Shown: positions 34,827-44,953 of the stretch, piece after piece
Layout: each line of letters begins with the position of its first letter
Numbering within the stretch: position 1 is the first letter of the stretch
Assembly: GCF_900182705.1 (NCBI RefSeq)
Contig: NZ_FXTP01000001.1
Coordinates: forward strand, 496,001 to 560,000
Origin: Gracilimonas mengyeensis
GTDB lineage: Bacteria > Bacteroidota > Rhodothermia > Balneolales > Balneolaceae
Length of the DNA stretch: 64,000 nt
Direction: 5' to 3'
Notes under the pieces: generated by a model
What the model was told of the DNA's origin: nothing
Seen by the model: only the letters and a program-made list of their open reading frames with translations
The model's database searches: none
Made by a program: the position numbers and the translations under genes

Positions 34827-36431
34827 TTATTTGATCAACATCATTTTCCGGGTTTGCACCAAACTCCCGGCTTGGAGCCGATAAATATACATACCGCTGG
34901 ATAAACTTGAAGCATCAAAACTGGCTTGATGTGCTCCAGCTGATTGTCTTGTATTTACCAAGGAAGCCACTTCCCTTCCCAACATATCAAACACTTTTAA
35001 TGAAACTTCACTGCTCACCGGTAACTGATAACTAATAACTGTAGAAGGGTTAAACGGGTTTGGATAATTTTGCTTAAGCTCAAAAGAAGTCGGCTTTCCC
35101 TGTTCCTTCTCATTGGAAACCGGCAAGTAATCGGCTACAAGAGTAGTTACCGTTCCAGAGGGCATACTAATCGTAAATTGTCGTCCTGAAACTTCTACAT
35201 CTTCCAGTTGCTCTACATTTTGTGATACACTACTACGGTACTGCTCCAAGGTCATAGGTGTACCATCCTCTACCTCAAAAGTAAGTTCTTTGTCTCCGGG
35301 TTCATCATTGATGGCTACAATAACCAGTTTATCGCCATCTTTATACGCTGTGGCATACACCCGGATCAGCCCCCTGCCAGCCGGCCCAAAAGAATGTACT
35401 CGCTCAAAACCAGGACGGATAAATCGTGAAAAGTGAGAAAAAGCATATCCTCGTTTTAGAATTTCACCGTCGGTTGTGCCTTCATCCCCATCTCCGATAA
35501 AGGAATAATAACGCTGCAGGTACCACCAGATGTAAGCATTCCAGTTGTTTCTCATAGAGCTATTAATGGATACCAGCATATCAATGGTTTCTTCCCAGAT
35601 TTCAGCCTCACTATACGAACTCCAGGAATCGGATCCTGAATTACCTGTTCCGAGGTTCATCAGGTATTCGGTCATCCAGATTTCCTTACCTTTTTCTTCG
35701 GCCAAAGGATAACGGGCATTTCCTCCCCCATAAATATGTCCGCCTAAAATATCCAGGTTAGCAGCAGCCAGTGAATCATTTAGAATAGGATTAGACATCT
35801 CCCTTCTAAACTGAAAAGACTCCGGGGCAATAACCCTGGTAGCTTCAATGGAGCTGGCATGATCACGCATAAAATTGGTCATCTCCTCTGGCGTCCAATC
35901 ACAGGACTCATAGCTTACCTCTATATCCGGTTCATTTTGAATAGAGATGCCATAAAGGGGCGCATCATTTTCTTCCATATATATTGCAAAACGGTTCAGA
36001 AAATCCGCATAGTCGGCGTAGGCGTCTTCTCGCAAGTGCCCGCCTACCAGATCGCCATTGGTTTTCATGTCGGACGGCGGGCTCCAGGGAGACGCTATAA
36101 TCTTAATTCCCATTTCATGAGCTTTTTGAGCGGTTGCCAGATTGCTACTCCATTGATTTTCGTTTGGTGGTATACGAATACGCAGAATAGATAAACCAAG
36201 CTGACCTTCCTCCATCCCAAAAGCCTTCTCCACCTCTTCTTCCGACAAATCAGGACGCCACCCTACAATATTGGCGGCTCCAAATCCCCGGATGAGCTGG
36301 GCTGTACTATCCATGTACACAACCACATCTGCATTTGATTGCGCCGAAGCATTTGAAGGATAAAAACAAAAAGTAAACAGACTGAAAAAAGTTAAAGCAA
36401 GTGTTAACAGTTTATATAGACGAGTGATCAT
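34827..36431 (-). CDS. GH30 xylanase-type enzyme with type IX secretion tail (copy 1)
   Basis: This 534-residue protein has a signal peptide (about 1-30), a GH30 TIM barrel with its side beta-domain (about 36-440), and a C-terminal T9SS sorting domain (about 455-534). The acid/base is E167 in SIQNEPD and the nucleophile is E255 in WMTEYLM. The fold start (IRGFGAANI) and IWWYLQRYYS are typical of the xylanase branch (GH30 subfamily 8-like), which cuts glucuronoxylan or arabinoxylan chains. The tail predicts secretion and surface anchoring or release. It is divergent to the GH43 gene at 36595, with an operator between them, and followed by the GDSL esterase. Confidence 0.88.
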   Translation of the reverse strand: MITRLYKLLTLALTFFSLFTFCFYPSNASAQSNADVVVYMDSTAQLIRGFGAANIVGWRPDLSEEEVEKAFGMEEGQLGLSILRIRIPPNENQWSSNLATAQKAHEMGIKIIASPWSPPSDMKTNGDLVGGHLREDAYADYADFLNRFAIYMEENDAPLYGISIQNEPDIEVSYESCDWTPEEMTNFMRDHASSIEATRVIAPESFQFRREMSNPILNDSLAAANLDILGGHIYGGGNARYPLAEEKGKEIWMTEYLMNLGTGNSGSDSWSSYSEAEIWEETIDMLVSINSSMRNNWNAYIWWYLQRYYSFIGDGDEGTTDGEILKRGYAFSHFSRFIRPGFERVHSFGPAGRGLIRVYATAYKDGDKLVIVAINDEPGDKELTFEVEDGTPMTLEQYRSSVSQNVEQLEDVEVSGRQFTISMPSGTVTTLVADYLPVSNEKEQGKPTSFELKQNYPNPFNPSTVISYQLPVSSEVSLKVFDMLGREVASLVNTRQSAGAHQASFDASSLSSGMYIYRLQAGSLVQTRKMMLIK

Positions 36432-36502
36432 TATTTAAAACAATTTTTATGAACGGCTCTTTTTTTAAAAATCAGCCGAATGAGTGAGGTTTTAAGAAAT
36501 AA

Positions 36503-36510
36503 AAGCGGTT
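36503..36510. promoter_or_regulatory. Degenerate AAGCGCTT-type site between GH30 and GH43
   Basis: AAGCGGTT in the context AAAAGCGGTTTC differs by one base from AAGCGCTT. It lies 17 bp from the AraR-type palindrome, in the same order as the pair at 44954/44984. Confidence 0.3.
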
Positions 36511-36527
36511 TCAACAATATAAATTTT

Positions 36528-36546
36528 AATTGTAATTTATACACTT
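36528..36546. promoter_or_regulatory. Candidate AraR operator between divergent GH30 and GH43 genes
   Basis: The sequence aattgtaatttatacactt matches AAGTGT-N7-ACACTT with one change in the left arm. It lies 48 bp before the plus-strand GH43 start and 97 bp before the minus-strand GH30 start, so one site could govern both. Confidence 0.55.
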
Positions 36547-36594
36547 AATTTTGGTGGATTATAGGAGTTAACAAAAAACAGAATAGGAATAATT

Positions 36595-38217
36595 ATGGAA
36601 CGATTAGTAAAACTTTTCATCTGCTTAATTATTTTAATGGGGGTCTCCTATACGGGCTTTGCACAAGAACATGTTCCCGGCGAAAATCCTATCATACGTG
36701 ATGTTTTTACGGCCGATCCCGCGCCACTGGTTTATCAGGATACGGTGTTTCTTTATGTTGGACATGATATAGCCACCGGGGATGAGATGTTCAATATTGA
36801 CGAATGGCTGGTCTACTCCTCTACCGATATGAAAAACTGGGAAGCCCACGGTCCGGCCATGCAAGCGTTGGACTTCGATTGGTCGGAAGGTAATGCCTGG
36901 GCTTCTCAGGTTATAGAAAAAAATGGGAAATTCTGGTTTTATACTACCACCATTGATAAGAATACCGAAGGAGATGCCATTGGTGTGGCGGTTTCCGATA
37001 AGCCTACCGGCCCTTTTAAGGATGCCATTGGAAAACCGCTGGTGGTAGATTCCATGACTCCTACTCCAGAAGATCCCTACGATTGGGACGACATCGATCC
37101 CACTGCTTTCACAGATGATAACGGTACTACCTGGATTGCCTGGGGCAACCTCCATCTGTACCTGGCCAAGATGAAGCCCAATATGACTGAAATTGATGGA
37201 GAAATACAGGAACTCTATCTACCCAATTTTACCGAAGGTCCGTGGATACATAAACGTGAAGATATGTATTATCTGAGCTATGCCTGTTTTGCCCATCAGA
37301 ATATGTGGGAAAAAATATGCTATGCTACCGCACCCGAAATCACAGGCCCCTGGACCTATCGCGGCATTATCACCGACCGAACAGAGCATAGCTACACCAT
37401 ACATCCCGCTATTATTGAATTTGGAGATCAGTGGTATTTCTTTTATCACACGGGGCAATTAACCATTGGGGATGAATCCGGAGCCATTGGCCGGCGTGCG
37501 GTTTCTATTGAGTATTTATACTATAATGAAGATGGAACCATAAAGCCCATCGAAAAAACAATGGAGGCGTTAAGTATCCCGCCAAATAAGCCTTCCGAAT
37601 ATGTAGCTCCGGTTTATAATCCTGATGATTCATTGGTTACCGTTGATACTGACATAAAGGTGGTTCAAAATGTTGCCACAGCAGCTACAAGCTGGCCAAA
37701 TAAAACGGTTCTGCAAACTGCCGACAATCCATACCAATCCGGCACTAACTCAACAAGCTTCAATGCGGAAAATGGAGTTAGCAGCATGGGACAGACCTTC
37801 ACGCCCGATTCTGACTTCAAACTCGAAGAAATAGGCATTTACGCCGGGGATGGATTTGGTACCGGGGCAAACAGCAAGGTTAATATTTCCCTGTACCAAC
37901 TTGAAATGGACACTGATACTACCTACACCATTACCGATAATTTATTAGGGGCAAAAGAAAACCTTTATATCAATTACAAGCCGCAGGCTCCGGGAGTACT
38001 TCATTTTGAATTACCAGAGGATCGTCGGCCTGTGCTGGAAGCCGGCCAAAGCTATGTATTTGAACTTCAAGGCGTATCGGGTTCTGCTCCGGTATTATGG
38101 CGGCACAGTCAGGGAGATATCTATTCAGAAGGTGCTGCCTGGATGAACCGTAAGCTGATGTCGGACGAAGAAGGCAATTCTTACAGTGATTTCATCATGG
38201 CTCTTTATGGCAATTGA
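36595..38217 (+). CDS. GH43 glycosidase with an unassigned C-terminal beta-sandwich domain
   Basis: This 540-residue exported enzyme has a signal peptide (1-24, ending GFAQ), a GH43 propeller (about 28-335) and a second domain (about 350-540). The catalytic residues are D41 in FTADPAP, D168 in DDIDPTAF and E214 in TEGPWIH. The propeller resembles arabinoxylan arabinofuranohydrolase-type GH43 proteins. The second domain begins with short linker residues and contains SSMGQTFTPDSDFKLEEIGIY and LEAGQSYVFELQ; I do not recognise it as CBM6, and it resembles beta-sandwich modules added to secreted enzymes. There is no T9SS tail. AGGA at 36584-36587 gives a ribosome binding site. It converges with the BNR_4 gene. 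Confidence 0.85.
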   Translation: MERLVKLFICLIILMGVSYTGFAQEHVPGENPIIRDVFTADPAPLVYQDTVFLYVGHDIATGDEMFNIDEWLVYSSTDMKNWEAHGPAMQALDFDWSEGNAWASQVIEKNGKFWFYTTTIDKNTEGDAIGVAVSDKPTGPFKDAIGKPLVVDSMTPTPEDPYDWDDIDPTAFTDDNGTTWIAWGNLHLYLAKMKPNMTEIDGEIQELYLPNFTEGPWIHKREDMYYLSYACFAHQNMWEKICYATAPEITGPWTYRGIITDRTEHSYTIHPAIIEFGDQWYFFYHTGQLTIGDESGAIGRRAVSIEYLYYNEDGTIKPIEKTMEALSIPPNKPSEYVAPVYNPDDSLVTVDTDIKVVQNVATAATSWPNKTVLQTADNPYQSGTNSTSFNAENGVSSMGQTFTPDSDFKLEEIGIYAGDGFGTGANSKVNISLYQLEMDTDTTYTITDNLLGAKENLYINYKPQAPGVLHFELPEDRRPVLEAGQSYVFELQGVSGSAPVLWRHSQGDIYSEGAAWMNRKLMSDEEGNSYSDFIMALYGN

Positions 38218-38409
38218 GCTTTATAAGACTAGCTAAGCTTTTATCGGTCTTTTCTTTTTTACCTTGTATGTTTGTGCAAATGAAAATGACCTTCCCTTAC
38301 AGACTGAAGCCACCTACAGTATTGTTGCTTACTTTGGGTTGTCAGCGATAATGAGTGACTATAGTAGCAATTATCTTCACAAAGGAGGCTCGTCGCATAA
38401 TAGAAAATA

Positions 38410-38479
38410 AAAAGCCTTTAACTTTCTCCTGTTCCCCGAAAAGCTTCGAGGAATTTTTGGAGTAAGGTTAAAGGCTTTT
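38410..38479. terminator. Terminator between convergent GH43 and BNR_4 genes
   Basis: AAAAGCCTTTAAC (38410-38422) pairs perfectly over 13 bp with GTTAAAGGCTTTT (38467-38479). The 44-nt loop contains a smaller hairpin-like CCGAAAAGCTTCGAGG. A-runs and T-runs are built into the stem ends, so it can act in both directions. The rest of the 286-bp gap (38218-38503) shows nothing else. Confidence 0.8.
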
Positions 38480-38503
38480 ATTACATCCTCAATATTATGA
38501 TTG

Positions 38504-40735
38504 TTACTTAAGCACCGTCATCTTCTTAACGTTAGTAAAATCACCAGCACTTAAACGATAAAAATAGGTTCCGCTGGTTAGACCGGAAGCATCAAAACTA
38601 ATCATGTGTTCTCCGGAAGCTTTCACTTCATTCACCAATGTAGCAACCTCCCTGCCCAACATATCAAACACTTTCAGGCTCACTTCACCACTCACTGGCA
38701 ACTCATAACTTATCAATGTGCTCGGGTTGAAGGGATTCGGATAATTTTGCTGCAGTTTGAAATCGATCGGCTGATTGGAACCCTCAGCAATGCTGGTAGC
38801 CTGCTGAACAGCGGCAGTTGTGCTAATGCCATCATACAGGGTCTGTTCGGTATCTACCCGGTCCCTTGTATCCGATCCAACTTCAGCAGCATTGTCGTCG
38901 ATATAAATGGCATAGCTCTCGCCAGCTACCGCATCAATACGCCCCAGATATGCCTGGTAGAGATACATGTTGTCACTGTCTACCAAGAGTGCAGAGGCAT
39001 AATCCTCAGCATTAACAGATTGGGAAGCCATGTGGCGGTAGGTTTGCATCTCCTCTACAGAAAGCCCTGCTTTAATGCGCCAATCGTGGTTTGGGTCTGC
39101 CCAAAAGTTTACCCAAACATCATGCATCCCAGATTCTTCAAACTCAATGGTAGTCATAAGCATTGGAGCATCTTCATCTCCACTTTCGGAGGATATAAAT
39201 ACCGAACCTCCGTTGCCTAAGCCGGTTAATTCCTGCCAGAGGTTATCGGCCCGTCCTTCCGGTTCTGAAGAGCTTTCTACGAAGGCCTCTTCGTTGGAGT
39301 CAACAGGTTCGGTGTTTGCCCGGTTGGCATCCAGGTAATTCATGAGTGGGGCTTCTTTGTTTTCGATAACCATCCCCACAATGGCCGCATCAAAGTTATG
39401 AGCTGCATAGTAGGATCCTCTAAACCAAAGCAATGCTGTATTTTCATTATTCCATTGAGGAATGATCGGGCGAAAATTATCCCGGGTAGAATTTTGGGTG
39501 ATGGCAGACCACTCCCAGGTTTCGCCTCCATCGGCAGTCACTCCTTTAAAAATCTCGTGTACGCCCAAATCGGTATCCTGATCTCGAGGATCGAACGGTG
39601 TAGAGATATAAATGGTGGTTGGATCATTGGGATCGAGAGCTCCCAGTCCCGTATAATCCTGCTCGCTGCCGTACATTTTTTTACCGGCTTTGCCTAAATA
39701 GGTATAGCTCCATTCCGTTCCATCAAAACGGCTGTAGAAGAAGGCATGATCCGGATCATTCGAGTTCAGATCATTAATGCGGGTTTTAATTAATGCCGCA
39801 ACAGTCCCGTCATCATAGGCCATCAGATCATTATTCCACACCTTGTTCATATCGTTGCCGTTCACTTCAGTTCCGGCGGCAAACACGGTAGTGTAATCAG
39901 CAGGTGTGGGTGCACTTTGATCAGTGATATCAAAATCCAGCGTATCTCCAAAAGAATTGAAGGTCATCCCTCCTTTTATATATCCGTGGTACATACTGGT
40001 GTTAAAATCTCTGGGGTGATATTCCGTAGCGATGAAATCAATGCGGTCTTTGCCATTGCCCCAGTATTTGAAGTAGCCATTTACATAGCCCACTTCTTCC
40101 CCTTGATAGGGTTCCGAAAGTTGACCGCCGTAGCTCCAGGTATCGCCCTGATTCTGCGATATCATCATATGAGGATTCTTGCGATCGGCACGGGAAAAGT
40201 TATAAACACGCTCTTCATCCGACAGATAATACAAATTGGAATAGGTTTTGTCATTAGATACTTCCGGCCACGTATAATGTTGCTCCTCTCCCCATTCGCC
40301 GTTTTCGTAAATACGGTATCGGCTTCTATTGTCATAGTGATCACAATACATGGCCATGTATTTTCCATCCGGACGAATCAGAAAAGCTGGTACGTTATGG
40401 TCATCTGTGTAGGTATTCCTGAAAACCGTTCGTTCCCCCTGCCGGCTGGCCAGATCAAAAACGACGCCCTCTACCTGACCGTTTCGGGCATTGCGGCCGA
40501 AGCCATCACCGCTGGCAATAGATCCGAGCACCATCTTGCCGCCAACAGTATCGATTACTGCACGTTCGTCCTGGTACCAGCACCAGGCTCCGTTGTCATT
40601 AAATTGTATGAGGTTACCATGAACCACATCGGGTGTTTGTGCCTGCAAATTTGAAATGCTATAAGTAAATATGAGTGCAAAAAAACACAGATAGCAGGGT
40701 TTTAAAGTACTTAGTAAGCAGCTTACTTTTTTCAT
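38504..40735 (-). CDS. BNR_4 beta-propeller protein with T9SS tail, candidate polysaccharide lyase
   Basis: This 743-residue secreted protein has a signal peptide (about 1-32), a BNR_4-type beta-propeller (about 37-450), a beta-sandwich-like module (about 480-625) and a T9SS sorting domain (about 660-743). The propeller begins with the family signature GAWCWYQDERAVI and continues with DDHNVPAFLIRPDGKYMAMY. BNR_4 propellers include ulvan lyases (PL24, PL25) and rhamnose-glucuronate lyases of arabinogalactan (PL42). H113 (in DDHN) and H133 (in YCDHYD) are 20 residues apart, the same spacing as I recall for the catalytic His pair of a PL25 ulvan lyase. A lyase acting on glucuronate-containing side chains is an inference. 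It is transcribed alone. Confidence 0.72.
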   Translation of the reverse strand: MKKVSCLLSTLKPCYLCFFALIFTYSISNLQAQTPDVVHGNLIQFNDNGAWCWYQDERAVIDTVGGKMVLGSIASGDGFGRNARNGQVEGVVFDLASRQGERTVFRNTYTDDHNVPAFLIRPDGKYMAMYCDHYDNRSRYRIYENGEWGEEQHYTWPEVSNDKTYSNLYYLSDEERVYNFSRADRKNPHMMISQNQGDTWSYGGQLSEPYQGEEVGYVNGYFKYWGNGKDRIDFIATEYHPRDFNTSMYHGYIKGGMTFNSFGDTLDFDITDQSAPTPADYTTVFAAGTEVNGNDMNKVWNNDLMAYDDGTVAALIKTRINDLNSNDPDHAFFYSRFDGTEWSYTYLGKAGKKMYGSEQDYTGLGALDPNDPTTIYISTPFDPRDQDTDLGVHEIFKGVTADGGETWEWSAITQNSTRDNFRPIIPQWNNENTALLWFRGSYYAAHNFDAAIVGMVIENKEAPLMNYLDANRANTEPVDSNEEAFVESSSEPEGRADNLWQELTGLGNGGSVFISSESGDEDAPMLMTTIEFEESGMHDVWVNFWADPNHDWRIKAGLSVEEMQTYRHMASQSVNAEDYASALLVDSDNMYLYQAYLGRIDAVAGESYAIYIDDNAAEVGSDTRDRVDTEQTLYDGISTTAAVQQATSIAEGSNQPIDFKLQQNYPNPFNPSTLISYELPVSGEVSLKVFDMLGREVATLVNEVKASGEHMISFDASGLTSGTYFYRLSAGDFTNVKKMTVLK

Positions 40736-40857
40736 TGAATTGCGATTTTAGATGAGCGGGTTTTACAGTTAGGAGAGTTTTAAGACCTGTATATTAACCT
40801 TGCATTTTTCTGTTGATAAACCCCGAAAAGAGTATGACTATCAACAAAAATAAAAAA

Positions 40858-40882
40858 TAAGGAGGAGCAATACTCCTCCTTA
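40858..40882 (-). terminator. Terminator after GH30 copy 2
   Basis: A perfect 10-bp stem (TAAGGAGGAG, 40858-40867, with CTCCTCCTTA, 40873-40882) encloses a 5-nt loop. Read on the minus strand it is followed by TTTTTTATTTTTG. It lies 28 bp after the GH30 stop and separates this gene from the BNR_4 gene, which therefore needs its own promoter in 40736-40857. Confidence 0.9.
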
Positions 40883-40909
40883 CTTAGTTATGGTAACCAC
40901 ACCAAATGA

Positions 40910-42532
40910 TTACTTAATCAACATCATTTTACGTGTCTCCACGAAAGAACCGGCCTGCAGACGGTAAATGTACATGCCGCTGGAGAGGTTTGAAGCATCA
41001 AAACGTGCCTGATGCGCTCCGGCTGCCTGTCGGCCATTCACCAAGTCGGCCACTTCACGTCCCAGCATATCATACACCTTAAGTGAAACTTCACTGCTGG
41101 CAGGTAGCTGATACTTAATGGTAGTACTTGGGTTGAAAGGGTTGGGATAGTTCTGCTCCAACTGATAAGCATTAGGGGCTTCAACCAACTGCTCATTTGA
41201 TACTACAATGTCAGAAGACACAAAAGTGGTGATACTGTTGGCAGGCAAGGTTGTCATGAAGCGGTTATCTGTAGCTTCAATACTTTCCAACTCTTCTATA
41301 TCCTCCGTTTCACTGGTTCGGTATTGGTTAAATAGTTGAGCATCTGCACCATCTACAATAAAGTTGATATCTTTGTCAGCATTTTCACCATTAACGGCAA
41401 CGATAACCAATTTTGAGGAAGCAGAGTCAATAAAAGCAGTGGCGGTAACCCTCATCAAGCCTCGTCCTACGGGCTCATCATTATGTAACCGGATATACCC
41501 CGGGCGGATAAACTTGGAGTATTGTCCCATAACATAGCCACGTTTGGTGATGGTGCCACTTCTTGCATCATCCTCGTAACTGTCGGTATCGGCATCTACT
41601 CCATCATGAATGGGACTGTAATATCTTTTTATCTGCCACCAGATGTATGCATTCCAGTTTGCTTTCATAACCTGCTGGATTTCATCACCAACCCCAAGAG
41701 CATCCGGCCATATGTTGGCAGAACGGTCGCTGGTGGTATAATGCTCAGTCATCCAGATTTCTTTACCCTTTTCTTCCGCCAACGGATAGGCAGATAAGCC
41801 GCCGCCATAAATATGGCCACCAATAATGTCGGTGTGGGCTAATGCGAGGGAATCATTCAAGATTGGATCGGAATAATTTCGTCTGAACTGAAAAGATTCG
41901 GGTGCAATAATGCGGCTGTTGATTGAAGGGGCATGATCTCTCAGGAAAGTCACAATTTCTTCAGGTTCCCATTCTGTCCAGTCATCAGCATAGTCCGGTT
42001 CGTTTTGTACCGATATGCCATATAAAGGTACTCCGCGTTCCTCCATGTAGACATTAAAGGCTTCAAGGTGCTCTGCATACTCTGCATACTTTTCGGGATC
42101 TACTTTACGCTGAGGACTACCATCCGCTTCGTCATAATAAATAGCCATTGATTCAGGCGGATTCCATGGAGCGGCCCAAATCAGGGCACCCAGTTCATGA
42201 GCACGTCTTGCGGTTTCAACCTGATTGCCGTTGTCCCAGTCGTTAGGATTTGGGCTGATTCTAAGGCGTAAAATATTGAACCCAAGCTGACCTTCGTCAT
42301 TGCCATAGGCCATCTCTATTTCTTCCATGGTTGGATCGTTTCCGTACCAGTCCACGATATTGGCTGCTCCAAATCCTCTGATGAACTGTGCCGTACTGTC
42401 TACATAAACAACGACATCTCCATCACCGGACTGAGCAAAAATTGTAGTAGATGATAAAACCACTACTGATACCGCAAATAAAAACCGGAACAGCTGTGGA
42501 TATTTTCTAAATAGTAACTTTTTAAAAGGCAT
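40910..42532 (-). CDS. GH30 xylanase-type enzyme with type IX secretion tail (copy 2)
   Basis: This 540-residue secreted protein has a signal peptide (about 1-34), a GH30 barrel plus side domain (about 40-445) and a T9SS tail (about 460-540). The acid/base is E178 in SVQNEPD and the nucleophile is E263 in WMTEHYT. It is a clear paralogue of the GH30 at 34827; both share IRGFGAANI, APESFQFRR and HIYGGG stretches. It differs in the loop after strand 3 (DEADGSPQRKVDPEKYAE), which may change which xylan decoration is recognised. It lies 91 bp after the GH43-CBM6 gene and is probably transcribed with it, ending at the terminator 40858-40882. Confidence 0.88.
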   Translation of the reverse strand: MPFKKLLFRKYPQLFRFLFAVSVVVLSSTTIFAQSGDGDVVVYVDSTAQFIRGFGAANIVDWYGNDPTMEEIEMAYGNDEGQLGFNILRLRISPNPNDWDNGNQVETARRAHELGALIWAAPWNPPESMAIYYDEADGSPQRKVDPEKYAEYAEHLEAFNVYMEERGVPLYGISVQNEPDYADDWTEWEPEEIVTFLRDHAPSINSRIIAPESFQFRRNYSDPILNDSLALAHTDIIGGHIYGGGLSAYPLAEEKGKEIWMTEHYTTSDRSANIWPDALGVGDEIQQVMKANWNAYIWWQIKRYYSPIHDGVDADTDSYEDDARSGTITKRGYVMGQYSKFIRPGYIRLHNDEPVGRGLMRVTATAFIDSASSKLVIVAVNGENADKDINFIVDGADAQLFNQYRTSETEDIEELESIEATDNRFMTTLPANSITTFVSSDIVVSNEQLVEAPNAYQLEQNYPNPFNPSTTIKYQLPASSEVSLKVYDMLGREVADLVNGRQAAGAHQARFDASNLSSGMYIYRLQAGSFVETRKMMLIK

Positions 42533-42623
42533 TAATCTAATTGTTTGAATTGTGATTGAGGAATTAAGTTTTTTGTTAACATCTAATTATGATGGAAAAG
42601 AGCTGAAATACTGGAACTTTCTG

Positions 42624-44897
42624 CTATTTTATCAACATCATTTTACGTGTTTGTATAAAGGAACCTGCTTTCAGCCGGTAAATGTACATGCCGCTGGAGA
42701 GGTTTGAAGCATCAAACCGGGCTTGATGACTACCAGCCCCTTGTCGATGATTTACAAGTTCAGCAACCTCCCGACCCAACATATCATACACCTTGAGCGA
42801 GACCATGCTGGTTTTGGGTAACTGATAGCTGATTTCGGTAGTTGGATTGAAAGGATTTGGATAATTTTGCTGTAGTTTATATCTGTCCGGGGTTCCTGAA
42901 AAAGTATCTTCATTTGATGTAGCCAGCGGTACTCTCTTGGGAGTGAACCGGAACTGCTTCAATCGGAATAATTCTTCTCCTTCATTTCCGGTAAAATACA
43001 AATATACGTCGTGCCGGCCGCTAATGGAGTCCACCTGGGCAGTGAATTCAATCCAGGTATCCCAGCTGCCGGTGTTTTCAATCGTCTGCTCGGCAATTTT
43101 CTGGCCCGTACCGATGGAATCCAGCCATACTTCAATTGTTCCTCCATTGCTGGCGCTGGAGCCTTCAATTTTTAATTCGTCAGGCGTGCGCTGATAATCA
43201 AAACCGGCTGAAGGTGGGGTTTCGTCTCCAAATTCCACACCGGCAAAAAGCGCCCAGTCGCCATTATGAATCTCTCCAAGGTATTCCGACTCTTTTTCTA
43301 CTCCCGAATGATTAACAGGATGCCGGGCATCAATAAAGGAGTAGGCATCGCGGTATATATAGAGATCAAAAAAGGCCTCATTTCCGTACACATACAAGCC
43401 CTGCTGGTTACCTGTAAAGCTGTTAAAGTCTGTTTGTTCAACATTTAATTCGGTAGCATCAATGCGATTGCCGACCTGAAACCAGGTATCGCCATCTTCA
43501 CTAAAAAAACCGTACATGTCATGTTCATCACGTTCAAGCTTCAGCCATAAAGTGGAACCAATGGTGTTTTCTTCCTCATATTCACGGCCATTAAAGCTGA
43601 ATCGAACCACCTTTTCTCCATCTGTATTGGTCGAACTTACCAGCTTCACCTGCAGGTCTTCAGGACCATTGAGAATCCACAAACCAGCTTCATGCAAACG
43701 AGATGTTGCCTCAAAATCAAGTCGGGTAATCAGGCTATATTGATGCTCCCCATCATTTTTAATAACCGTGGTTGAGGACCGGCTGCTGGGAGACAAACGA
43801 AGCCAGCCGGGGCGCTCGCTAAGGGAATGATAAGAATCAGGAGTTCTACCCAGGAAAGACCATTCCGGATCCAGGGTTTCTGAATTAAACATATCCGACT
43901 TGGGAACCATCCAGGGCGTTCCTCCACTTGGAAGGTCAGGAGCATCCGTCGCTGAATCTTGCGGATATTGAAATACAGGGAATCCTTCTTCATCATACGT
44001 AATTTCAAGCAGTAAGCCCTGCCGGCCCTGGGTTACCCAGTCTTGATGGTAACTGTGCCCAATCACCCAGCTCGTTCCGTCATCCAGCTGCACTGCCGGT
44101 GAGATGTGATTTGGCGTATTGAAATGGTAGCGGGTTCCATATTGCATACCTCCGTCTTTAATCGTCCAGTCTTCCGGATCATCACTGAGCGTATCACTTT
44201 TCATCACATATTGTACGCCAGCCAAATGCTGGGCCACGCTATAATAGTACCAACCGTCTCTTTTCCACATCACAGGCCCTTCAGCCCATCCATAAGGATT
44301 ATCTTCGGCATCAGGATTCATCCAGGTTAGATCCAAAATTTCACCGGTTGGCTGTCCCTCATCATTTAACTCCACAATGTGATTATTTTCACGGCCGTGT
44401 TTGGCCAAGAGGTACCACTTGCCATATTCTTCATCAATAAAAATTGAATTATCCACACCAAGTGCAGATATACCATCAGGTACTTCAACTCGTACCGGCT
44501 CGCTCCAAGGGCCTTCGGGCTCATCCGCTTTTACATAATACATGCTACCGCCTCCCCGACCAAAAAAGTGCCAGTAGCTGTCGTTATACCAAACCATATG
44601 GCCACCCCATATTCCGCCTCCTGCATTATCTCCATATACCGACCAGGTAGGAGAAACCGGTTGGGCAATGACTTCCCAATGCACTAAGTCGGTAGAACGG
44701 TAAATTTTCGGAGTTGGATTAAATGATGATCCTGAGGTATAAAAATAATCACCGATTTTGGTAAGTGTAGGATCGGGATGATCCCCGGGTATTATCGGAT
44801 TTACGTAGGTGTCAAAAGAAGGAGACTGTGCGTGGACTTCAAAGGACAAAAAAGCTAAGATTCCTGCGCAAACGATGAGTAAGATTTTCTTTATCAT
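42624..44897 (-). CDS. GH43 xylosidase/arabinofuranosidase with beta-sandwich, CBM6-like module and T9SS tail
   Basis: This 757-residue secreted protein has a signal peptide (1-24), a GH43 propeller (about 30-335), a concanavalin-like C2 domain (about 345-520), a CBM6-like module (about 545-665, including [20 protein letters not shown] and DVYLYFTG) and a T9SS sorting tail (about 680-757). The catalytic residues are D42 in HPDPTL, D149 in LGVDNSIF and E206 in WAEGPVM. The build is that of large xylan or arabinoxylan debranching enzymes exposed at the cell surface. Its 3' tail DNA is nearly the same as that of the next gene, GH30 at 40910. It is divergent from the GH43 at 45087, sharing an operator region. 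Confidence 0.88.
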   Translation of the reverse strand: MIKKILLIVCAGILAFLSFEVHAQSPSFDTYVNPIIPGDHPDPTLTKIGDYFYTSGSSFNPTPKIYRSTDLVHWEVIAQPVSPTWSVYGDNAGGGIWGGHMVWYNDSYWHFFGRGGGSMYYVKADEPEGPWSEPVRVEVPDGISALGVDNSIFIDEEYGKWYLLAKHGRENNHIVELNDEGQPTGEILDLTWMNPDAEDNPYGWAEGPVMWKRDGWYYYSVAQHLAGVQYVMKSDTLSDDPEDWTIKDGGMQYGTRYHFNTPNHISPAVQLDDGTSWVIGHSYHQDWVTQGRQGLLLEITYDEEGFPVFQYPQDSATDAPDLPSGGTPWMVPKSDMFNSETLDPEWSFLGRTPDSYHSLSERPGWLRLSPSSRSSTTVIKNDGEHQYSLITRLDFEATSRLHEAGLWILNGPEDLQVKLVSSTNTDGEKVVRFSFNGREYEEENTIGSTLWLKLERDEHDMYGFFSEDGDTWFQVGNRIDATELNVEQTDFNSFTGNQQGLYVYGNEAFFDLYIYRDAYSFIDARHPVNHSGVEKESEYLGEIHNGDWALFAGVEFGDETPPSAGFDYQRTPDELKIEGSSASNGGTIEVWLDSIGTGQKIAEQTIENTGSWDTWIEFTAQVDSISGRHDVYLYFTGNEGEELFRLKQFRFTPKRVPLATSNEDTFSGTPDRYKLQQNYPNPFNPTTEISYQLPKTSMVSLKVYDMLGREVAELVNHRQGAGSHQARFDASNLSSGMYIYRLKAGSFIQTRKMMLIK

Positions 44898-44953
44898 ATC
44901 ATTAATTCTTATTCCGGTAATACAATAACCAATGGAAGTATAAAAAAATTTAA

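Noticed and set aside
39917-40654. 245-codon plus-strand frame opposite the BNR_4 gene
   Set aside because: It is antisense to a gene with a signal peptide, propeller and sorting tail; its translation is a hydrophobic, motif-free sequence.
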